Shown: piece after piece, positions 59,293-64,000 of the stretch
Layout: each line of letters opens with the position of its first letter
How positions within the stretch are numbered: position 1 is the first letter of the stretch
Source: Hofstenia miamia
Taxonomy: Eukaryota > Xenacoelomorpha > Acoela
DNA length: 64,000 nucleotides
NCBI GenBank assembly: GCA_004352715.1
Contig: SCFE01000109.1
Span: forward strand, 1,123,809-1,187,808
Direction of reading: 5' to 3'
Position numbers and translations under genes: made by a program
The notes under the pieces: generated by a model
Databases searched by the model: none
What the model was told of the DNA's origin: nothing
The model's input: the letters and a program-made list of their open reading frames with translations, nothing else

Positions 59293-61474
59293 TTAACACA
59301 GCTTGTTCTCCATGCCCAGAGTGTCCACCTTTAGGATTATTGTTTCTGCCTGCTGGTTGGCCCATGTTGTTTTCTTGAATTCCATTTGCTTTGTCATTTT
59401 TAGAACTGCCTCTCTTTCTGTTGTTACAACATTTGCGTATTTCAGGAAAAGTGCTTCTCAGATGTCTTCTGCTATTGGTGTTATTTCCCTTAATTCATTC
59501 ATTTTCTGTGAAAAGATATCATAGTATTTATGATATAATTGTATGCCTTTAATGCTGATCATGAGTGTCATCTGTGCATTGGCTCCACTCATGTGTGCTA
59601 AATCCTCCCTTATTTGGTTGTCAGGATAGAAAAACATAAAGACTTTCCGTAGGCTTCGAGTATTTGCTACATCCTTGTAGAAGAAACTGATGTTGTCTCT
59701 TACTTCTTTTTCTGTTATAGTATTGGGATTGTTTTTATTGATCTGCATCATTGTAATGATTTCAACCTGCTTTGTAACATTGTAGTAGTGGTATTTCTTC
59801 TCCCATATATCTGTCCAAACTATGTCGTTTACTCCAGAGAATAGCATTATAGCTCTGGGGTTCCATTCCTCAATTTCATTTCTGAGATCTTTCAGTTGCA
59901 CATTTATGGGTTTACCATGTGTATAGAGCTGGTCTGGCATTATTGTGCCTTTGATGTAGACCCTTTCTTTGTTGTTGTTTTGCAGCATTATCTCTTTTGA
60001 TTTTTTGTAGTTGTCTCATTCTGTCATAGCTTTTGCCTTTCTTTCTGTATTTACATATGACTTATACTTGTGGAGGAATGTCTTCACAACCTTAACTTCT
60101 TTCAGTAGTCTCCAACATGGGAGGACCATTGGTATAACAACAGTTTCTGGTGGTGTGCAGATTAAGATTTTCATTTCTATTTCTCTTTCTATGTGTCAGT
60201 ATGAGCCTTCCATTGTTGATGATGTGGCTAGACCTATTGTAGTGGGGTAATTCATTTTAGCTTCGGAGATTGTATCCCAGAATGCTTGTGTCAATCCCCT
60301 TTGGCTTAGTTTTAATCGTGTTTCTTCCTTGATTTCTATTTTTGATGTAATGCACTTGACGTCTACAGCCAGTTGATTATATGGTTTTAATAGCTCTTCC
60401 AGTTCTGTACATGTGAATGCTTCTGTGAACATAAGTTTCATTGTCGCCACTGTTTGCTGTTCCCTGAGGCTCTGGAAGTTTCTTTCCTTTATATCTTTGG
60501 CTTCTTTTGTGATTTTTATTTCAACCAGGAAATGCTCATCATCAGTATCTATCCATTCTATTGTTTTGGCTGGACTGATCTCTCCCCATTTTTTGATATG
60601 TATCCTATTGATTGTTTGTTGTGTTTTGGGGGATAGTAGTAATCTGGATATCCCTGTCTTGTTTGCAATGCTTATTACTGACATTTTCCCTAACAGATTT
60701 TTGTTCATTATTATTCTGCTCAGTATTTTTTCCATTGTTTGCACTGGTTTTTCAGATTGATTTGGTGACTCTAGTTTCCCAGTGTGACCTTTTAGTAGCC
60801 AATTCTTCATCTGCGTATTTTTTGGGACTATTGCTATTTCGTATTTCTTAGCTTTCGTTAATCTGTGAAGATGGAAAAATGTTTTCACCTAACTGGCATG
60901 CAACTTCTAGGTGCTCAGGAATCTATTCTTGTGTTGTTATTGTTATGATTACCAATCTAATGTTTTGCACTTTTGCCATTCTTGTTGTATCATCTACTTT
61001 CTTTTCTAATGTCTTAGTATATTCTCTCTGTTTTAATATGTGTATGATTGTGAGATTCTCTGCATCAATGTTTATTTTGGGTATTTTGTTGATTTTGTCT
61101 TTGTAGGCCATTATTGCTTGTGTTGTGTCCAGCATAAATGCATCATCAAATACAACGTGAACTGTAATGCACATATATGGCCTTTCCAATGTTTCATTCA
61201 TCTCTTGCAGATAGCTAATAATGACATTTACTTTCAGTCTGTTGTTGGCATTGAGCACAATTGGTAGGTATTTTCCTTCGACTCTCACGACTTTTTGTAT
61301 ATGTGATTTTGTTTCCAGGGATAGCTTTGCAAATGCATTGTAATGCACCTTTGATGTTCCCATAAAATAAGGATGTAAAGTTTCTCCATCAATTTTCAAC
61401 ATTTGGTTTTGTCTCTCTTTCAATCTAACCATTCTTTCTGACATTGTTTCTGAGGAGGTGTGTAGCTGAGTCAT
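59293..61474 (-). pseudogene. Post-pol ORF of element III, unknown function
   Basis: It spans about 725 codons in two frames that change near 60890-60925, where there is also a TAG. TGA codons at 60196, 60016 and 59458 interrupt the second part but the phase is kept. It ends with TAA at 59293-59295, a few bases before the polypurine tract. Composition is helical, lysine/glutamate-rich and poor in cysteine, with no signal peptide or membrane span, so it is unlike a usual envelope. The last third has PRAIMLFSGVNDIVWTD, resembling the GxND block of SGNH hydrolases, followed by alternating helices and strands. No GDS box or catalytic DxxH was identified. The 60.65-60.87 kb part is conserved at 52.67-52.86 kb. 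It could be a divergent structural protein or an acquired domain. Confidence 0.7.
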
Positions 61475-61534
61475 CCTTAATGGTAGTTTACTGGTGCTTG
61501 GTTCACAGTCTGAAGGCTGTGAATCTGTGCTGAT

Positions 61535-62198
61535 ATTTTCTACTGCTTTGCCCTTGAATCAGCTCACAGTTACTCCTATTGGCACTTGACCAGCTGTGGT
61601 TCTGGATGAGATGACGTCAGCCTTGAATCGCTTTCATATCTCCACAGTTCTTCCACCACGTACACCTTCCCCTGGAACTCCTTGTGTCTCACTGCCCTTG
61701 AATCAGCATTGTGGACTTTGGGAGGGAAAGTTGTGCTGTGCACCAGTTTTCTGTGTGCCCTTGAATTGGTGGTGCAGATCCCTGGTGGGAGAGGCTTTTT
61801 GTCCATTGGTCTCTCTGCCCTTGAATTAGCCTTGAGGACTACTAGGACGCCTTCTCACTCTACGTCATCTATTCATCAGTTCTTCATTCTCGTCCCTTCT
61901 GCCCTTGATTCGACGTCTGGTTTGAGAACTTCTTCACACTCTCCTTCTCCTGTTCATTGTTGAGAGTTCCTCTGGTTGTTGTGTTCTGTGCACTCTCTTT
62001 TTCATTGGTGGGTGCATCATTTTCTTCTATTTTCCTAAATGCAGTTAATAAATTTATATCCCATGTTTCAGGGTCATATATAGGTTTATTTCTTGCTGTC
62101 CTCTGGGGCAGTGCTCTTTGGCTCAGGTCATCATTTCTGATCTCTGCTGTGTACTCGTCATTGAATTCTTCTTTGTGTACACTGTCTAAATCATACAT
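61535..62198 (-). pseudogene. Integrase-distal tail and short repeats of element III
   Basis: 62198-61884 encodes 104 hydrophilic residues (YDPETWDINLLTAFRKI). Next is a tract where the word CCTTGAAT (plus strand) recurs at about 61552, 61621, 61691, 61749, 61810 and, changed, 61901. This gives a degenerate repeat of about 60-70 bp that reads DSRA on minus. It probably links the integrase frame to the post-pol ORF. Confidence 0.55.
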
Positions 62199-62225
62199 AT
62201 CATATATAATTTCATTGCCATTAAT

Positions 62226-63350
62226 TCAGCATATTTTGAATTCAGCTTTGTCATCTATCTTCATTTCTTCTTTATCTGCTGTTGCTCTCTTCAGGTTTTG
62301 AAAATGTAATAGTCTATTGTTGTCTAGCATGTATTCATTGTTTGGTAGTGTTTGTGTTATCATGTGGGGGCCAGACCATACTGTTTTCAACTTCTGGACT
62401 TGGTTTGTGTCTATGAGTTTAATAAGTGTGAACATGTATACTTTATTGCCTACCTTGTGTGTGTGACCATAGATTTTTTTATTATAATTATGTTGCTGTC
62501 TCACTGCCAACTTTTTTATATAGTGACACATTGTTTTGTGAATTCCTGTGATCTGTTTTCTTAATTGTTGTATGTATGCATTGTCCAATTTCCCATTGTA
62601 GTTGGTATACTGCTTCAAGAGCAGGGTTGCTACCTCCCTTCTGAACATAGCTTTGAATGGTGATACTCCAGTCATTGCATGTACCAATGTATTGTAATAG
62701 TATTTGATCATTTTGATAACCTCTCTCCATCTACTTCCTCCTATTCGTGTTGTTGCTACTCTGATTAGCTTAATTAATGTTCGATTGAGTTGTTCCACTG
62801 CTCCATTGGGCTGTGAATGATATGCAGTTGTTCATTCACTTGTGATTTCTAGGAGCTTTGCCATCTCTTTGAAAAGTCCACTTTCAAATTGAGGCCCTTC
62901 ATCTGTTATGATTGTTTCCATCAGTCCCAATCTCAGTATCCACTCTTTTAAGACTAGCTCAGCTGTGGTTTCTGCTGTGGTGTTTTTTTTCATCAGGACC
63001 ATTCTTGCATATTTGGTAAAGTTGTCAACCATTACTTGTAGGTACTGATAACCTTCGGCATCCTTCAATAGCATCTTCAAATCTATATGGACTATTTCAT
63101 TGGGTTGAGTTGCAATAATTTTTTCTAGCAGTGCTCACTGCATTGGGAAGGGCTGTTTGTTGTTGAGAAGGCATGTTGTGCAGTTGTTGATAATGTCTTC
63201 CACAACTTTCCTGATGGCTGTCATTATGAATCATGCATTAAACGTTTTCTCTGTCTGTGTTATTCCTAGGTGACCCTTCTCATGTATCTTCCTTATCAGT
63301 TCCCTCTTGAAGTAGTCAGGTATTGTGATTTGGTTGTTTCCAGCTTCTAC
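62226..63350 (-). pseudogene. Ty3/gypsy integrase, broken by TGA codons
   Basis: This enzyme inserts the cDNA copy into host DNA. The zinc-binding HHCC part is visible (KIHEKGHLGI, then NNCTTC). The catalytic core has HIDLK (first Asp), IITDEGPQFES (second Asp) and YHSQPNGAVEQ (Glu). The C-terminus has a GPF/GPY-like WSGPHMI module. TGA codons stand at 63231, 63135 and 62832; phase is kept throughout. At 62832 the family nearly always has arginine (the residue before TTAYH). The catalytic triad itself is present. Confidence 0.9.
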
Positions 63351-63425
63351 ATATAAAAGTCTGTTCCTGTTGATCTTCCACTTGTAATGTTCATAATATT
63401 CTGCTGTTATTTTAGATAGTGTAGT

Positions 63426-63890
63426 TCAGGGCTCTCTAATCTTCTCTAAGTTCTCACCTAGGATTACATCGTTTTTCTGTTTATCCACTATCTCTTGTTC
63501 CATTATCTCCTCTCTTATGAGTATCAGTAATACTGCTTGACCTTTTTTGTCCACGTTTATCTCTGGTAAGTCCTTGTATTCAGTGTGTGGCAGGAACTAA
63601 AATTGCTTCTTTTCTCCCTCTGTTTTCACTGCATCTCTTTGGTATTCTGGGAGTGATGTCCAGAAATCCACATTGTTGTGTAATGTGCCTTTCCTATGTT
63701 TGATTGTAAATGTGAATTCATTTAGGTATTCAATCCACTGGGATACTACCCCGGACTTATCTCCCAAGAACTTCTTCAAACAGGCCAATCCACTGTTGTC
63801 TGTTCATACTCTGAATTCCCTTCCTATGAGAAAATGTCAAAACTTCTTGATGCTCTCAATCAGTGCAAGCATTTCTACCTTGGTGGAGCC
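63426..63890 (-). pseudogene. Ty3/gypsy RNase H, C-terminal part
   Basis: STKVEMLALIESIKKF, then HFLIGREFRV, TDNSGL, WIEYLNEFTFTIKHRKG and HNNVDF are the closing motifs of Ty3 RNase H, which removes the RNA strand after reverse transcription. TGA at 63837 and 63804 and TAG near 63597 break it. The tether to integrase continues to 63426, with a TGA there. The start is lost at the single N (63891). Confidence 0.88.
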
Positions 63891-63891
63891 N

Positions 63892-64000
63892 CTATTTAAT
63901 ATGGTGCCTAATGAAATTAAAATCATCACTAGTGTTGAAGTCTTTAAGAAGAAACTAAAGCATTATTTATTTAGAGAGCAATTTAATTCGATTATTGTTT
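63892..64000 (+). pseudogene. LINE RT C-terminal end, cut by window
   Basis: LFNMVPNEIKIITSVEVFKKKLKHYL fits the closing module of CR1/Rex-type LINE proteins (xxWNxLPxxIRxxxSxxxFKxxLKxyL). It begins right after the single N at 63891, so its contact with element III may be an assembly joint. Confidence 0.75.

Larger units (their letters stand above)
59268..63890 (-). mobile_element. Ty3/gypsy element III with extra post-integrase coding region
   Basis: On minus, the order is RNase H end (63.9-63.6 kb), integrase (63.35-62.2 kb), a repeat-rich region (62.2-61.5 kb), a long ORF (61.5-59.3 kb), a polypurine tract and the start of the 3' LTR at 59268. The upstream half (gag, protease, RT) is missing, cut at a single N (63891) where unrelated LINE sequence begins. 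Confidence 0.85.

Noticed and set aside
59303-62301. Plus-strand frames over 59.3-62.3 kb, some hydrophobic
   Set aside because: They are shadows of the minus-strand retroelement ORFs, whose motifs and conserved copy at 52.7 kb fix the coding strand.
59458-63839. A nuclear code in which TGA is sense
   Set aside because: The GPCR and TPR exons use no internal TGA, the TGA sites occur only in decayed elements, and those elements also contain TAG/TAA breaks. CpG decay explains it more simply.

Overview
The window looks like nuclear DNA of an AT-rich invertebrate animal. It has spliced genes with multi-kilobase introns, Tc1/mariner, hAT and TTAA-type DNA transposons with MITEs, several non-LTR and Ty3/gypsy retroelements, and many TA microsatellites. 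I cannot name the phylum from the sequence alone. Nine N runs (four of about 870-1000 bases) and three single Ns show it is draft scaffold. In two places identical sequence lies on both sides of a gap (19027-19145/19255-19373 and 31656-31961/31983-32288), which looks like unmerged assembly overlap.

Only two host genes are well supported. The first is a three-exon rhodopsin-family GPCR on + (16859-17027, 23099-23212, 28352-28965) that joins in frame to 298 codons; its introns hold LINE fragments and a mariner. The second is the 3' terminal exon of a TPR protein on - (48533-49447). Almost all other recognisable coding sequence is mobile DNA.

Layout: 1-2430 AT-rich repeats, hAT-like termini and an LTR-related repeat shared with 58.3-58.7 kb. 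2.7-4.3 kb, hAT transposase with one in-frame stop and a missing internal motif. 5.5-10.2 kb, three TIR elements. 11.3-15.3 kb, a tandem duplication of about 1.5 kb whose second copy is interrupted by an 872-bp foldback element with a TTAA target duplication, the first copy keeping the empty site. 17.5-25.1 kb, LINE pieces. 26.6-27.9 kb, a mariner with both TIRs. 32.7-35.5 kb and 40.0-44.0 kb, two related Ty3/gypsy elements, the second with a 5' LTR, a primer-binding site and a deleted 3' half. 44.0-46.8 kb, a repeat-capped element, a MITE and a LINE RT remnant. 50.1-51.05 kb, a Tc1/Tc3-like transposase remnant. 52.3-57.4 kb, retroelement fragments between gaps. 59.27-63.89 kb (-), a Ty3/gypsy element with RNase H, integrase and then about 2.9 kb of extra coding sequence before the polypurine tract. 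63.9-64.0 kb, the 3' end of a LINE.

The most unusual item is the coding sequence placed after integrase in the last element. It is hydrophilic, lacks an obvious signal peptide or membrane span, carries a GxND block reminiscent of SGNH/GDSL hydrolases, and is partly duplicated at 52.3-53.2 kb. Its breaks are mostly TGA codons, several at positions where arginine is expected, which fits CpG-to-TpG decay of CGA.
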